64,000 nt of DNA from Dioscorea cayenensis subsp. rotundata (GCF_009730915.1 NC_052475.1:24489016-24553015), one strand, 5' to 3'. Counted from the first letter of the stretch, positions 1 to 11,924 are shown. Made by a program: numbers and translations. Notes: generated from the sequence alone by a model not told the origin.

Positions 1-48
1 AGTCAACCATCTGGAGACACAGGCATGTCCAGAAACGGAAGTAACGGA

Positions 49-745
49 TTATTCACGGCTTGAGTGCAGCTCACTTTGGAGAAAGTCGGTGGATCCGGAG
101 CTCAGGAAGCTTAAGGAGCGCTTGATCTTCTGAATGTCCTCTGAAGCTTCCTGCTGGTGAGAATCCGAGTCTGCGGATAACCAAGTAAGAACCAAGTTAG
201 CTGTTTTGTATAAGGTAGAGGAAATAGGAGAACAACTATGATTAAAAATACAATTGTTGCGTTCCAGCCAAATAATCCAGAAAATGGCTCTTGTGCAAAG
301 ATCCCAGAGATTTCTAATGGAGGTGTTCAAAGAGGGAATTTAGTTGGTCCAGATATTTGAGACTGAGGAAGGTAGGGTTTTAGAATAAAAAAGGCACTTG
401 AAAAATGACCAAATACGAGAAGAGAAGATACAGTTTAACAAAAAGTGGTCCACTGATTCGGAGTTATTGTGACAAAGTATGTATGTGTCAGTGGCGTACG
501 GATTGCAACCTTTCTTGAATAAGTTCTCAAGCGTAAGAATCTTGTTATCCCAGGCTAGCCAACAGAATAAAGTAATTTTGCTAAGAGATTTAGATTTCCA
601 AAAATTGGAATAGAGTTGGGGGCGGAGACCTCCGTCTATTAAGAAGTTGTAGAAAGATTTGACGAAGAAATTTCCGTTTAGAATAACAAAGATACATTAT
701 TCTTTGTATGGAGTAGTTGTAAAAGAATTTCCTAACATGATTGCT
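49..745 (-). mobile_element. L1-type LINE fragment (ORF2 C-terminus, zinc-knuckle region)
   Basis: Read on the minus strand, this keeps one frame from about 745 down to 49. It starts with the linker typical of plant L1 ORF2 (a VKSFYNFL-like stretch) and continues into the zf-RVT zinc-knuckle, with the pattern LCHNN..ESVDHFLLNC...IWSF. The 'ARAIFWIIWLERN' block that usually follows lies near 290-240. One in-frame TAA near 345 interrupts it, so it is a dead copy. The C-terminal tail 'IKRSLSFLSS' recurs in the other LINE copies of this window. No reverse transcriptase domain is present, so the copy is 5' truncated or runs off the window. Confidence 0.85.
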
Positions 746-769
746 AGATAGTCAACCTCACTAGAAACT

Positions 770-2150
770 CACTGCACTATTACTCTTTTACTTAGAAGTT
801 CAAATTTCTATTAAATGTGGTTTATTAGAAAAAACACTACTCCATGGCCAACATAAGAGCCATATAATTTTTTTTAAGCCCCTAAACCGAGAGATGTATG
901 CAAAGCTAACGCTTCATACGCCCTCATTTTCAATTATTGGGATTCACACAAAAACAACACAACTCTATATAGTTAATATCTCTATATGAATTTTAAACTT
1001 ACTTCTTCTCCTCAAAAGAATTGGATTAGTGTTACTAACTACCTAATCCAGATGATTTTGACAAGCGTTTTAGATTTTTGAACTTTAGATTAGTGAAAAT
1101 GTAGACTTACATATATATATATACACATATTGTCAAAGCCATCATTTTATCTTTGTTACAAATGATAATGTAGTTGGGCCTATGAATATTTATTCTGTCA
1201 TAATGCCCATGAAGGGCCTGCGGATCATCACCTAATAGCATTGAATTTGGTGTATAATTAGTTTTTTACTTTATTTTATTTTATTTCTTTTTGCCAAATT
1301 ACATGTTTGGTAAGCCTAATTTTCAGTAATGAAGACAAAAATTAAATTAGTCAAGAAAGTGAATTATTTTAGATGACTAAAATACTATTTGCATTAAAAT
1401 GCAATGAGATTGTGAGTTTAGCATTGAGAGAGAGAGAGAGAGGTGGACTAGAAACCTTTCAAGTTTCAACACAAGGATTTGACTCGATTAATAATGAAGT
1501 ATCAAGACAAATGAAGGCTAGTATTAAATAGGAAGAGATGCAGACTCTTGAAAAAATTAATATTAGATTTTCCAAGTTTGATTGTTTTCATCCAGAAAAC
1601 TAAAGAGGAAAAAGTAGGTCTCTTCGGCTGAAATGTGCTATAACTTCTCTCGGCGCTTATTACAATATCTCTAATGCAACCCATGACATAGCTGCGAGCT
1701 ATAAAATATTTTTTAAAAATAAAATAAAATATATTGGTTTAAAATCACCGCCCAATCCTGCCTTGCTTGTTGTGACAATTCCATGAAGAATTAGAGAAGT
1801 AATCTCGTCCAAACTAACATATTGGTCATTAATTATCACTTGAGTAAATTCACTTTTCCCATATAAATTTTTGAGTCTATATTTTTTTACTTATTTTTGG
1901 TCCATGGTATTTTTAAACTTTTTTTAATTCAACATTACATTTTGTGGGGTGTTTTACATATATATTATATATATATACAACCTAATTCATATCCTAATTT
2001 GATATATTTACACTGCAATACCGCATAAATATTATAAATAAACTCTCACAAGTCTAGTAATTGTCCTTGTATTTATATTTGACTTCACTAATATATTTTA
2101 GGTGATTAATTATTTTTTTATAAAAAATTTTAAAAATTATCTATCAAATG
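770..2150. other. AT-rich intergenic stretch, nothing recognised
   Basis: Non-coding, AT-rich sequence between two LINE fragments of opposite orientation. It holds a short (GA)n run near 1426-1442 and (TA)n runs near 1112-1125 and 1959-1976. No coding, RNA or repeat family could be supported. Confidence 0.5.
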
Positions 2151-2169
2151 CAAAAAGGGACACTTGATA

Positions 2170-3105
2170 AAGAGAGAGTACCTTCACGGTTAAATCTTTT
2201 TATAAGTTTCTAATAGATGGTGAAACGCGCAATCTTTTATATTCCCAATTTTGGAAAATACGTGCCCAAGCAAAATCTCCTTGTTCTATTAGTTAGTGTG
2301 GGATGATAAAATACTTACACTTTCAAAACTTTTAAAAAACAAGGCTATAACATACAAGCTACCACAGAAACATATATGTGTTCTTTGCCACAAAAACTCT
2401 AAAATAGTGGAGCACCTATTCTTTAACTGTGAATTCTCGGAGCATATTTGGTCTTTTTTCAATCAATGCTTAGCCTTGTAGTCTTCTCCTCCAACTGTTT
2501 CTTCGATCTGGACCACCTGGTTATCTTCTCTGAATTCTCGATTCCATACCCTTAGGGACCTCATCATAAGAGCTATCATGTGAAACATATGGCTGGAACA
2601 GAATAATCGAATTTTTCAATTACTTGATCTAACTTGTTTTACTGTGATTATTAAAATTACTGATATGCTTCTGTCGTGACTTTCTGCCGCTTCAGGACAC
2701 CAACAACAACTTCTAAATGAAAGCATCCCAAAAGATAAAGCGATCTCTCAACTTCCTCAGTGCGCGTGCTTCGGATTATCCAGATCTTTAGGCTAGGGAG
2801 TGGTTCACCCCTGATCCTCTTGGTTAGCTGGTGAAGACCTTTGACACCTTCCGGTGTTCTTCGTCTTCTAGCTGTGAAGTCCTTTCTTTTGCTTTCATGC
2901 GTTTTTGTTTGATCCGCTATATTTTTCTAAGAAATACATCACTACTGGTGATTCTTTTTAGTTTGATTGGATTAGAGATACAGTTTTTATTACTTGTTTA
3001 TGCTTGTTTCCCTTCCCTTTCATTCAGTTCTTAATCTTATTATATGCACTTGTTTCTGATGTTTGAATAAAAGTGTGGTTTATCTATTTATTTAAAAATA
3101 ATAAT
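2170..3105 (+). mobile_element. L1-type LINE 3' end (zinc knuckle to 3' UTR)
   Basis: A plus-strand relative of the LINE at 49-745. It begins in the VKSFYKFLIDG linker and carries the zinc-knuckle pattern CVLCHKNSKIVEHLFFNCEFSEHIW (roughly 2367-2450). The IWLEQNNRIF block and the 'QKIKRSLNFLSA' tail follow, then a 3' UTR ending with the family signature 'aataaa.gtgtggtttatc' near 3068-3090. Stops after the zinc knuckle and a frameshift before the tail make it a dead copy. Confidence 0.8.
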
Positions 3106-3216
3106 TATAAGAAACAAAACAGTAACAAGTTTCACATATATTCTAATGCGGTTAACTTTGACTTACAAATAAAATCAAATTGTCAAAGTCATGTATTAGC
3201 TTATGAAATAAAATTT

Positions 3217-4216
3217 NNNNNNNNNNNNNNNNNNNNNNNNNNNNNNNNNNNNNNNNNNNNNNNNNNNNNNNNNNNNNNNNNNNNNNNNNNNNNNNNNNNN
3301 NNNNNNNNNNNNNNNNNNNNNNNNNNNNNNNNNNNNNNNNNNNNNNNNNNNNNNNNNNNNNNNNNNNNNNNNNNNNNNNNNNNNNNNNNNNNNNNNNNNN
3401 NNNNNNNNNNNNNNNNNNNNNNNNNNNNNNNNNNNNNNNNNNNNNNNNNNNNNNNNNNNNNNNNNNNNNNNNNNNNNNNNNNNNNNNNNNNNNNNNNNNN
3501 NNNNNNNNNNNNNNNNNNNNNNNNNNNNNNNNNNNNNNNNNNNNNNNNNNNNNNNNNNNNNNNNNNNNNNNNNNNNNNNNNNNNNNNNNNNNNNNNNNNN
3601 NNNNNNNNNNNNNNNNNNNNNNNNNNNNNNNNNNNNNNNNNNNNNNNNNNNNNNNNNNNNNNNNNNNNNNNNNNNNNNNNNNNNNNNNNNNNNNNNNNNN
3701 NNNNNNNNNNNNNNNNNNNNNNNNNNNNNNNNNNNNNNNNNNNNNNNNNNNNNNNNNNNNNNNNNNNNNNNNNNNNNNNNNNNNNNNNNNNNNNNNNNNN
3801 NNNNNNNNNNNNNNNNNNNNNNNNNNNNNNNNNNNNNNNNNNNNNNNNNNNNNNNNNNNNNNNNNNNNNNNNNNNNNNNNNNNNNNNNNNNNNNNNNNNN
3901 NNNNNNNNNNNNNNNNNNNNNNNNNNNNNNNNNNNNNNNNNNNNNNNNNNNNNNNNNNNNNNNNNNNNNNNNNNNNNNNNNNNNNNNNNNNNNNNNNNNN
4001 NNNNNNNNNNNNNNNNNNNNNNNNNNNNNNNNNNNNNNNNNNNNNNNNNNNNNNNNNNNNNNNNNNNNNNNNNNNNNNNNNNNNNNNNNNNNNNNNNNNN
4101 NNNNNNNNNNNNNNNNNNNNNNNNNNNNNNNNNNNNNNNNNNNNNNNNNNNNNNNNNNNNNNNNNNNNNNNNNNNNNNNNNNNNNNNNNNNNNNNNNNNN
4201 NNNNNNNNNNNNNNNN
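3217..4216. other. Assembly gap (1000 N)
   Basis: Exactly 1000 N, a placeholder of unknown true size. Reading frames running across it are artefacts. Confidence 0.99.
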
Positions 4217-4439
4217 AGGTTAGAAATTTGTAAATTTTTGAGCAGAAGAATCTAAAGCATGATGATGTATTTGCATAAATCAGAAATGCCATCATGTTGA
4301 GATTCGATACTCAGAATAGTAAGGAAAGAGACCAGGTGTTTACTGGATGGTGATAATTAAGGGCATGAATCTGTATTTTTTGCTGTGGATTTTATCATGT
4401 AATTTTCTTTTATTGTGTTATTTCTAGCTGATTTTGGTT

Positions 4440-4765
4440 AAAAAAATAAATGTGGCTGGTTGAAGTAATTAATAAACTACTATATATTATTGAAGAAAAA
4501 AAAAATGAACAATAGATTGATAACAATAGATAAATGTAATAAAAAAATAAAATAGAAAAACACCATGAAACAAACACCAAAGCTACAAAAATCCACCAAT
4601 GATGCAGCCTTAAATAACAAGAAGAAAAACTATAACTTTTACAACAGTTACATAAAAAAAAAAAAGCAAAAGTAGATAATAAGGATGTCAATTGCGACAT
4701 CAAAAACAAATCGCCAATTAATAAATCAGTGGTTTATTCATTTTTATTCAAAAAAAAAACAAATC
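4440..4765 (-). mobile_element. Probable LINE 3' UTR remnant
   Basis: The minus-strand sequence around 4600-4560 ('ttggtggatttttgtagctttggtgtttg') resembles the 3' UTR of the LINE tail at 7600-8000. The sequence 'cagtggtttattcatttttattc' near 4728-4750 resembles the LINE terminal signature in the plus direction. The two may belong to different decayed copies. Boundaries are uncertain. Confidence 0.4.
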
Positions 4766-4869
4766 GCCAAGAAACCAAGAAGAAGAAGCTAACAATAAAC
4801 ATCAATAGTGCATTCTCCCAACACCATGTACATTGCCCATCTTATAATGATTAGCTGAATCTGTGGAAT

Positions 4870-5985
4870 AGAGCAATAAATTTTTTTTCAAATTTTATAT
4901 TTTTGAATTTCGGAGATATATCCATCTATGAAATAAACATATGAATAATTTTAAAAATGATCGATGCATGCGATGAATATTTATCAATGAAAAAGTGAGC
5001 CTTTAGCTCCAACTAAATGTTCCACATTATCGCCTTAACAATGAGATCCCGGCATCCTTATAAGAATGGCAGAGTAGGGCTTTCATGAGTTTTGAGTAAA
5101 ATTTTTATTTGATTTGCATAAAAAATAAAAAATAATTAAGAAATAAGAAAAAATAAAAATAAGAAAATTGGTGAAAACACGCTTTTCACAATCAATGTGA
5201 CCACATAGTCACATACAGACGGCAGCAAATAAAAATTCTGAAATTATTCAAATCAAACATAAAATTAACCCAATATATATATTTCTCAAATTCATGCAAC
5301 TCTTATGAGAGAGATATATAGATATAGTGAAATATAATAAAATATTGGTTGATTGAGACAAAAAAAGGTTTAATATATATTTCTTTTAATATATATTTCT
5401 TTCAATTCAATGGTAAAGAATTCATGATTTATATATATTTATTAAAAAAATACATAACGTTTAATATTTGTCATTGATCATATGGTCTATTAATATTAGA
5501 TTCTTTGTATAAAATATTTGTTTCGTTGAGGAGCTGTTTCTGAATTCTAACTTATAAAGGTGCACCGAATTTTTTACATAAGATATTTGTCCTACTGAGT
5601 AGGTATGTTAGAATATTAGCTCATACAGGCTGAAAGACATATGTGTTGTATAACTTAATCTTTTTTCACATTATCCATGATATATGGCTTGTTCACATTT
5701 GTAAAAAAATAAAATCCAATCCATATAAAATTTATTATAAAAGATTAATTTTTATTGTAACTCAAAATGTTTTTTTATTCAATCCAAATTGCACATGATT
5801 TAAAAAAAAAAACATTTTCATATCTAAAAATAAAATAAAATAAAAATAATTTTCATTAAGTGAGAAAAAATTCCGCCGACTGTTATTATTTTAAACATAA
5901 GAAAAGAAAAGATTGAAGGAAATGTCATGGAAGTTTCCCATGACTCACATAAGTGTAGATAAATAATAAACTTAAGCCTTTTTTT
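4870..5985. other. AT-rich intergenic stretch, nothing recognised
   Basis: Low-complexity AT-rich DNA with many A and T runs. I see no coding, RNA or repeat signature, apart from serving as upstream region for the microRNA locus at 6.1 kb. Confidence 0.5.
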
Positions 5986-5994
5986 TTTTTTGGC

Positions 5995-6004
5995 CTATAA
6001 AATA
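5995..6004 (+). promoter_or_regulatory. Candidate TATA box of the first miR482/2118 locus
   Basis: The sequence 'ctataaaata' lies about 75 bp upstream of the hairpin base, with no competing downstream element. It would place a transcription start near 6025-6035. This is inferred from motif and spacing only. Confidence 0.45.
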
Positions 6005-6071
6005 AGACCTCCTCCCATGGTGTTCTTCCAACCTAAAAACAAAGATGCAAAAAGAGGGGAGGGGAAGAGAA

Positions 6072-6214
6072 ATGGTTGCTAGAGACTGTAGGAATGGGTA
6101 CATAGAAAAGAGTAAAGGATCTTATGGAGTAAGAGAAAAAATTAAGTTCATTTCTCTTTCTTCTTTGATTCCCCTTCTTTCCTATGCCACCCATTCCGAT
6201 GATCTCCAGTGACT
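6072..6214 (+). ncRNA. MIR482/2118: miR482/miR2118-family microRNA precursor (locus 1)
   Basis: A hairpin precursor. The 3' arm at 6178-6199 reads TTTCCTATGCCACCCATTCC plus GA, matching the miR482/2118 consensus (TTTCC.AT.CC.CCCATTCC). The 5' arm at about 6091-6110 (ggaatgggtacatagaaaag) pairs with it. Pairing continues below the duplex, where 'ggttgctagagactgtagg' faces 'ccgatgatctccagtgact' with G-U wobbles. The loop is about 65 nt. The strand opposite the mature arm encodes GMGGIGK, the P-loop of NLR immune receptors, which is the known target site of this family. Family members typically cut NLR transcripts and trigger phased siRNAs. The mature ends were not measured and could shift by 1-2 nt. 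A second copy lies 3.7 kb downstream. Confidence 0.85.
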
Positions 6215-6259
6215 TATCCTCTTCCCCAATTCCCTTCATAAAATAAGGGGAAAAAAACA

Positions 6260-7590
6260 AAACTCTTCTTCTCTTGTCTTTAATTTAAAGCATGCTAATT
6301 ATTATTATTATATATCTCCTTTATCTTTTGACTTGATCTTTCTTTGCATGTATTAGTATAACCTTTCATTCAGGTGGTGTTTTTGTTCTTCTTTATTTAT
6401 GCAGGTCTGGAATCTTCTCTCCGTAAGAAGGGGAAGAGGACTTGGGAATAATATTGGCTGTCTAATTATTATCACTTTCAAGAATGGCATTATGCACTGT
6501 TGCGCAACATATATAGCTCACCCTGATGCCCTCTTTTTCAAGCTGAAAATATTGTGTGTGTATGTGTATGTATGTATACATATACATGTATAAAATCTCC
6601 AACTAGTTATAATATTGAACTAATCTTCTTTAAAAGATCACTGTACAATATGAGGTTTGAATTTTATTTTTATTCCCACCTAAAATTTGAGGATTATTTG
6701 ATCTTATATTCTTATGTGATTTGTTATACTTATAAAAAAAATAAAAAGCTTTTTTATTTTGGGAAAAAATGAAAAAAATAAAATAAAATAGCAAAGTAGT
6801 ACTGTTTGATGGTTTTTGTTGATGAGTGGTGGCAGATGTTTAGGCAATATCTTTGAAGTGGGAAGTTTCACAAGTGTCTTCGAAGAGACAACGGACCACA
6901 TGGAGAAAGACCTTGAATTTTAATAAAAAAATAAATTAAATTAAATAAATCACATAAGATATCCGTCCACCCCTCATATAGTGTGAAGTGACTATTAAGC
7001 TATTACCACAGCGACACGATAAGATTTTTTTAAAAAAAAAATAATCACCTAACGAATTATTTCTTTGTGAAGAATATTGACTCAAATATTTTTAATATTT
7101 TTTTAATAAAATATAAAAAAAATCATATGAGAGAAGTATACAAAATTTAAATGAATTTTTTACCACACTTGTGCTTTTCTCTTGCATAAATTGAGTTTTG
7201 AATTCATTTTTTAATAAAATAAAAATTTTATATACAGAAAATCTAGTATCAATAAATTAAGATGTTGGCCCATCTTTATTGTTGTGAGATGGGTTATTTT
7301 TATTGTGAATTTATTATTATTATTATTATTTTTTGTGTACTAAGCTCCTATTGGTTGGTCTCCTTTGCTTCCAATAAATTTTCAAAGTGAAATGTAATTT
7401 GTTGATTAGTTTTTTATTATACACAATGATGTTATATAAATAAATAAAAAAATATAGTTAGTATACATGTTCATGGATCAGCCATTTAATCTCGATAAGA
7501 GAATTACTAAATTGGAATAATTCTATGTGTCCACTTATCTATTTACAAGTCAAATAAAATCATATTTATTGATTTTTTGTGTTATTTAAT
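6260..7590. other. Downstream part of the microRNA transcript, then AT-rich intergenic DNA
   Basis: The first 130 bp, ending in 'cattcaggtggtgtttttgttc' near 6368-6390, resembles the sequence after the second hairpin ('agttcaggtggtattg' near 10064). The duplication therefore covers more than the hairpin. Beyond about 6600 only AT-rich sequence is seen. A short (TG/TA)-rich tract sits near 6554-6590. Confidence 0.5.
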
Positions 7591-7599
7591 AAAAAAATA

Positions 7600-8000
7600 A
7601 ATGATAAATTGGTTTTTCTTTTTTGAATGAAGTGGATAAACCACGAATTCATTAAAAAAACTAGAACAACAAACGACAAACAAACACCAAACAAACAACA
7701 AACAGACAAAACAATAAAATGCAAACAGAGATAAAAAAAGACGCTACACCAATGGTGTAATAGTCCACAACAAATAAGCAACAAGCACGGATGAAAAAAC
7801 CCCACCTTAAACTGAGAAGACGAAGTACACCAAGAGGCAACAGAGGTCGACTCAGTCAGATCAAGAAGGGTCACTCATGAAGCCGTGGATAAACCGAGCT
7901 GCTGGCTAGTTCTGCTGATCTGACGCTCAAAAAGTCGAGCGAGCGCTTGATAGATTGAAATTGGACAAGGTTTTTCCTATTATATATATATTGAAAAAAT
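7600..8000 (-). mobile_element. LINE 3' end (last codons plus 3' UTR)
   Basis: On the minus strand the ORF2 tail 'SIKRSLDFLSVRSAELASS' (about 7960-7900) matches the IKRSL.FLS tail of the LINEs at 49-745 and 2170-3105. A 3' UTR follows and ends in the family signature 'gtggtttatccacttcattc' near 7645-7623. Only the extreme 3' end is present, as expected from 5'-truncated retrotransposition. Confidence 0.7.
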
Positions 8001-8009
8001 TGGACAAGG

Positions 8010-9775
8010 TATAGGATCAAACTCTTGATCCATGAATAAAGATAAAAATGACATATCAATTATGTTATATAAAAGTGGTTTTAGTATATTTTTACTTAAA
8101 ATCATTAAATAAAAATATAAATAACAGATTTCAAGTTCAAAACTCGTTGAAAACAATAATATTAACAGATTACTGATTGTGGGTACAGTTTTAAAGAGTC
8201 AAGTAGAAATATAATGATATTCTAAAGATTTTATCATGTAGAATGGGCTAATATGCTGGTCAATAAAAATCTGCTATATATATTAAAAATAATATATTAA
8301 AGCGAAGTTTTGACCTTTTTCTGCCTGTGCACTACCACGTGTCTTACTCTGGATTAGGAAAGTGTTGGCTTTTGTTAAATATATCAAACAACTAAAAGTT
8401 TGAATTATCAAAATTTTGTGGTAAGATATCTAATTTTTTATTTATTAGATTTGTTTTTATATATATATATATAAATATAGTGTAAAAGGAAAGGACTTAG
8501 GAGTTGAGATTAATAATATTGTTTTAAATTTATTTATTTTATCATGTTTATTTTCAACACAATAGGGGAAGGGTCCTTCTTTGCTTTCCGAAAGGTTAAA
8601 AACGAATTCCATTGCAAGAATCTAAAGGCAAAAGTACTAAAGAAGCGCACTAGGAAAAAGAAAAAGAAAAAGAAAAAGAAAAAGAGGTGAGATATTATTA
8701 TTATTATATTATTAACGGTGGAGATGAAGATGAGCATCATTTTCTTTGTTTAACATAAATTAATGATCAGTGACGTTTCATGTTTGCAACCACATATTAA
8801 ATGATTTGTTCTTTTTTTTTTCTGGTGGCGCATGGTTTGTCCATTTTTTTAAAAATAAAAAAAAATAAATAATAATTTGAAAGAAGCTTATCCCCGTACT
8901 TATAAATTAATAAATTCAGATTATAAATTTAAATCAATATATTTTTATTATAAGTTTAATTTGAGACAATTTTAAATCCTTAATTTGTATATCACAAATT
9001 TTTATTTGAATGCTTTTATATTTAAAATGGAAGAATTTTAAAATTAAAAGTTGAAGAATAAATCAGTGAAAAATCTGCAAAAACATAGTTTGTGAAAGGA
9101 ATAAACTAAATAAAAATAAAATCATAATATTTAGAATTTGAAATACATTTTTTTGGTGATTAAAAATAATTTTTTCTAATTTTGTATTACGGGGTTTATT
9201 ATTATTTATTTTAAAAATTAAGATACAGCTAACAGTTTTTGGGTTAATTGGCACCAAATCTTTTATGTAGGGCTTTTATTTTGAGTTTTGAGTGTGGCTT
9301 TCTGAGTTTGATCGTCGCCCAATGTAAAGTGAGAGTAGTGTGTTTTCCCACGTATCGGCTCCTTGATTAAGATGTTGTCGCCTTTTTTTTTTATATTATT
9401 TTTTAAAAATTGAAATACAAAACATTGTAAGCTAAATCATTTTTTTTAAAAATTAATGTACAGATATATTTTTTATTTTTTAATAAACTAAAGTTTGGAA
9501 TTCCTCCGACATCTTTAATAAAAAGTTTTTTTATGATCACGTAAGAATGAAGCCTAAGTAAAGGTACATTAACTTTAGTCAAAGATAGGGTAGATCTTGA
9601 GCACGTGACAGTCACATGATAACAGTGGTTTTGAGCAATACCATGGGCTATCAAACCTGTTTCACAAAACCACTTCCCCCGCTTCCCATCCACATTAAAA
9701 CTACACAAAATATCACATCACACTTCACAGAGACCGAGAAGAAGAAGACGAAGAAGAAGAGGGAAGGGAAGTAGG
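8010..9775. other. AT-rich intergenic stretch, nothing recognised
   Basis: AT-rich DNA with an (AAAAAG)n microsatellite at about 8655-8685 and several T runs. No coding or repeat-family signature was recognised. Confidence 0.5.
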
Positions 9776-9780
9776 AATCT

Positions 9781-9910
9781 CTATGAGTTGTTGGTATGGG
9801 TATTGGATTGGGAAATAGTACTCAAAACTCTGGTGAAGCTTTTAACTAATATGGCTTCTTTGGTTTTTGAAGTCCTTTCCCAATACCTCCCATGCCAATG
9901 ATTTATAGTT
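9781..9910 (+). ncRNA. MIR482/2118: miR482/miR2118-family microRNA precursor (locus 2)
   Basis: A second hairpin of the same family. The 3' arm at about 9876-9897 reads TTTCCCAATACCTCCCATGC plus CA. The 5' arm at 9791-9815 (ttggtatgggtattggattg...) pairs with it over two blocks of 8-10 bp around a small asymmetric bulge. Below the duplex, 'ctatgagttg' faces 'atgatttatag' with only wobble differences. The opposite strand of the mature arm encodes GMGGIGK, the NLR P-loop. The loop includes 'tctggtgaagcttttaac'. Purine-rich leader DNA precedes both loci, which suggests a tandem duplication followed by divergence of the mature sequence (CAATACC against CTATGCC at the centre), so the target sets may differ. 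Confidence 0.82.
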
Positions 9911-10274
9911 ACTCCTCCCTTTCCCTCTGTTTCTCTTAACTAAGCCAAGAATGAGTCTTTCCTTATCTTCTTGAGCTTCTCTTTGGGTTTAGTTTGGCTT
10001 TTATTAGTAAGTTGTTATTGCTACTGTCTCATTATTTCATTATGTTTCTTTCTTAGTCAGGTCAGTTCAGGTGGTATTGTTTAGAGCATAGATTTTTATG
10101 GCTTTTGAACATGTTTGGTTTTTTTGTATTTTTTTGTATGGCAAATGATTGTGTTGATTTCTTGAAGGTATTTGGATAGTAGCTTTATTAAAAATTTAAG
10201 CTTTAAGAGGGGGTCTAAAAATTGGATTAAATTTTGACTATGATTTACTAATTATATTTATAGCTGTCACATTG

Positions 10275-10465
10275 ATATTGTCAAGTTCTGAAGTTCAAGG
10301 AAGAAGATGTGTGTCTCTTCAGCTTCCTAATTGGGTTTCTTCTAATTACAATTCTAATCTGTTTATTTTTAACTGGTTAATGGGGATTGGAAATTCTTGA
10401 TATTTATTAGATTTCAGTTCTTGATGGTTTCTGTGATAATTTGTGAGGAGTTTTGTTTTTTATTT
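10275..10465 (+). pseudogene. Decayed relative of the small signal-peptide-like genes
   Basis: The stretch 'gaagttcaaggaagaagatgtgtgtctcttcagc' and the hydrophobic-coding run after it align by eye with 11140-11290, including the segment around the exon 1 end ('ggttaatggggattggaaattcttgatat' against 'ggttcacggaggtgagaattcttgacat'). The frame from ATG at about 10308 stops after a few codons, and a hydrophobic run (LIGFLLITILICLFLTG) lies in another frame. It looks like a dead copy, or a non-coding relative. Confidence 0.35.
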
Positions 10466-10469
10466 TTTT

Positions 10470-11130
10470 TTTCAGAAGGAATTTAGTAAAGAAAAAGATT
10501 GATGAAAGAATTTGAAGTTCTATTTGTGTTGTTTTTTTTTTTTGTTTAATGAAAATATATATACATGTATATATGTAGAGAATGAGCTGTAGGAATTAAA
10601 TCGTCTCTGTTTGTTTTCATGAGTCATGCTGCGGCGAGATACAATGGTTAATGCCTTCACATCAGAATTAAGGCAGAAACAAACAACTCAATTGACTTGA
10701 GCTTGGCCCATTCTATTTGGTTTTCATTACCAGCTAATGTCCTCATTATCTCCTTAAACATTTTGAGTCAAAGTCTTACATGTTAGCCCAAGTTGGATTT
10801 TTTTTAATATAAATAAATGAATCACTAATTTATTAGAAAAAAATTATAAACAAAATACAGAAGGAAAAAAAAAAAATAGTGTTTGTCGTAAATTTTTCAA
10901 TTAAAAAAAAAAAACACACACACTACGGCCGGGAGAAAAACCAAGACACAAACGGTTTAATTTTATGTTTCTATTAACATATTTTTTAAGTTAATTTGAT
11001 ACTGTCTATAAGCTATTTGTAAAATCTAAGAGCGGTTCTTATGCTAACTAGAATTAAAAATATATCAAGAAAAAAAGCATCTTAAGGTTGAACTTGACCG
11101 TGATTCACTTGGCTCTCTATATTGATCTTC
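10470..11130. other. Intergenic DNA between two related small loci
   Basis: T-rich and A-rich sequence with no coding signature. A 'tatatatacatgtatatatgta' tract lies near 10555-10576. Nothing else was recognised. Confidence 0.4.
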
Positions 11131-11161
11131 AAGTTTAGAAGTTCACAGAAACAAGAAGAAA

Positions 11162-11455
11162 ATGCAAGTCTCTTCTCTGAACATGAGAGGCCTCCTAATG
11201 GGCTTCTTGTCATCATCATTCTCATCTCTGTTCATCTTCAAGTGGTTCACGGAGGTGAGAATTCTTGACATTGATAAAATTTCAAGTTTGATAATTTCGT
11301 TGATAATTTTTTTTTGATAATTTTTGAGATTTTTTTTGGTTCGTTTTTTGAAGGAGGAAGGGGGTTTGACCATATGCGTCACCGTCTATGCTTCACCATC
11401 TTCGGACAGTTTTGGTGCTTACCAGGGGAGCGGAACTCAAGCAAAGATAATTTGA
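11162..11455 (+). CDS. Possible small two-exon secreted peptide (weak)
   Basis: A possible two-exon gene. Exon 1, 11162-11254, encodes 31 residues starting MQVSSL, with a hydrophobic centre (LLMGFLSSSFSSLFIF), and ends at a GGAG|GTGAG donor. A TTTTTGAAG|GAGG acceptor gives exon 2 at 11354-11455 in phase 0, with 33 residues ending SPSSDSFGAYQGSGTQAKII. The product would be 64 aa. Exon 1 aligns with the signal-peptide exons at 10308 and 17153. Against a real gene: one base seems missing near the exon 1 end relative to the 17153 copy, which would change the frame, and the acceptor is weak. I do not recognise the product. Confidence 0.28.
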
Positions 11456-11599
11456 GGTTCCAAGTCTGCTTATATATCTATGGTGTTACCCATTAATGAA
11501 ATTTGGAGAATTTGAAGTTCATATATCTTTAATAAAATAAAAAAAGCATTAGGAGTAAAAGGTTTAAAGACTTGTATATTTCACTGTTCATACTTATGT

Positions 11600-11920
11600 A
11601 TGAAATGAAATGTTTATTTCTTCAGAAATGAAACCACAAGCATTCAGAATTTGGAGATTGTTTCTGTGTAAAATCAACAATAATACCCTTGGTATTTTGA
11701 AATTTCTCTTGCTCTTAAACCTATTTTGCAGCTTGATTATGATAACTTTCAAATTTCTGAATTGCTTGTTGACATTCATTGGAATATATCCAGATTGCAA
11801 TCTATTTTTGGTAATCATATTTGAGCAGAGAAATCGCTCGGTCTCGTTCTCCAAATTTAAGGGTACTAAAATTTCGGCAATGATATATTTTTTTTTAATT
11901 ATAGAAAAGATTCTGGTGGT
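11600..11920. other. Unassigned stretch before a LINE, open on both strands
   Basis: Both strands stay open for over 120 codons here. The predicted residues look like low-complexity AT-driven translation and match no family I know. It may be decayed upstream LINE sequence, because it runs directly into the LINE at about 11925. Confidence 0.3.
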
Positions 11921-11924
11921 TACT

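Noticed and set aside
1502..1684. 60-codon minus-strand frame starting MGCI
   Set aside because: No domain, promoter or homologous copy; composition alone can explain it.
3073..4295. Long open frames on both strands across the first gap
   Set aside because: They consist of N-derived unknown residues.
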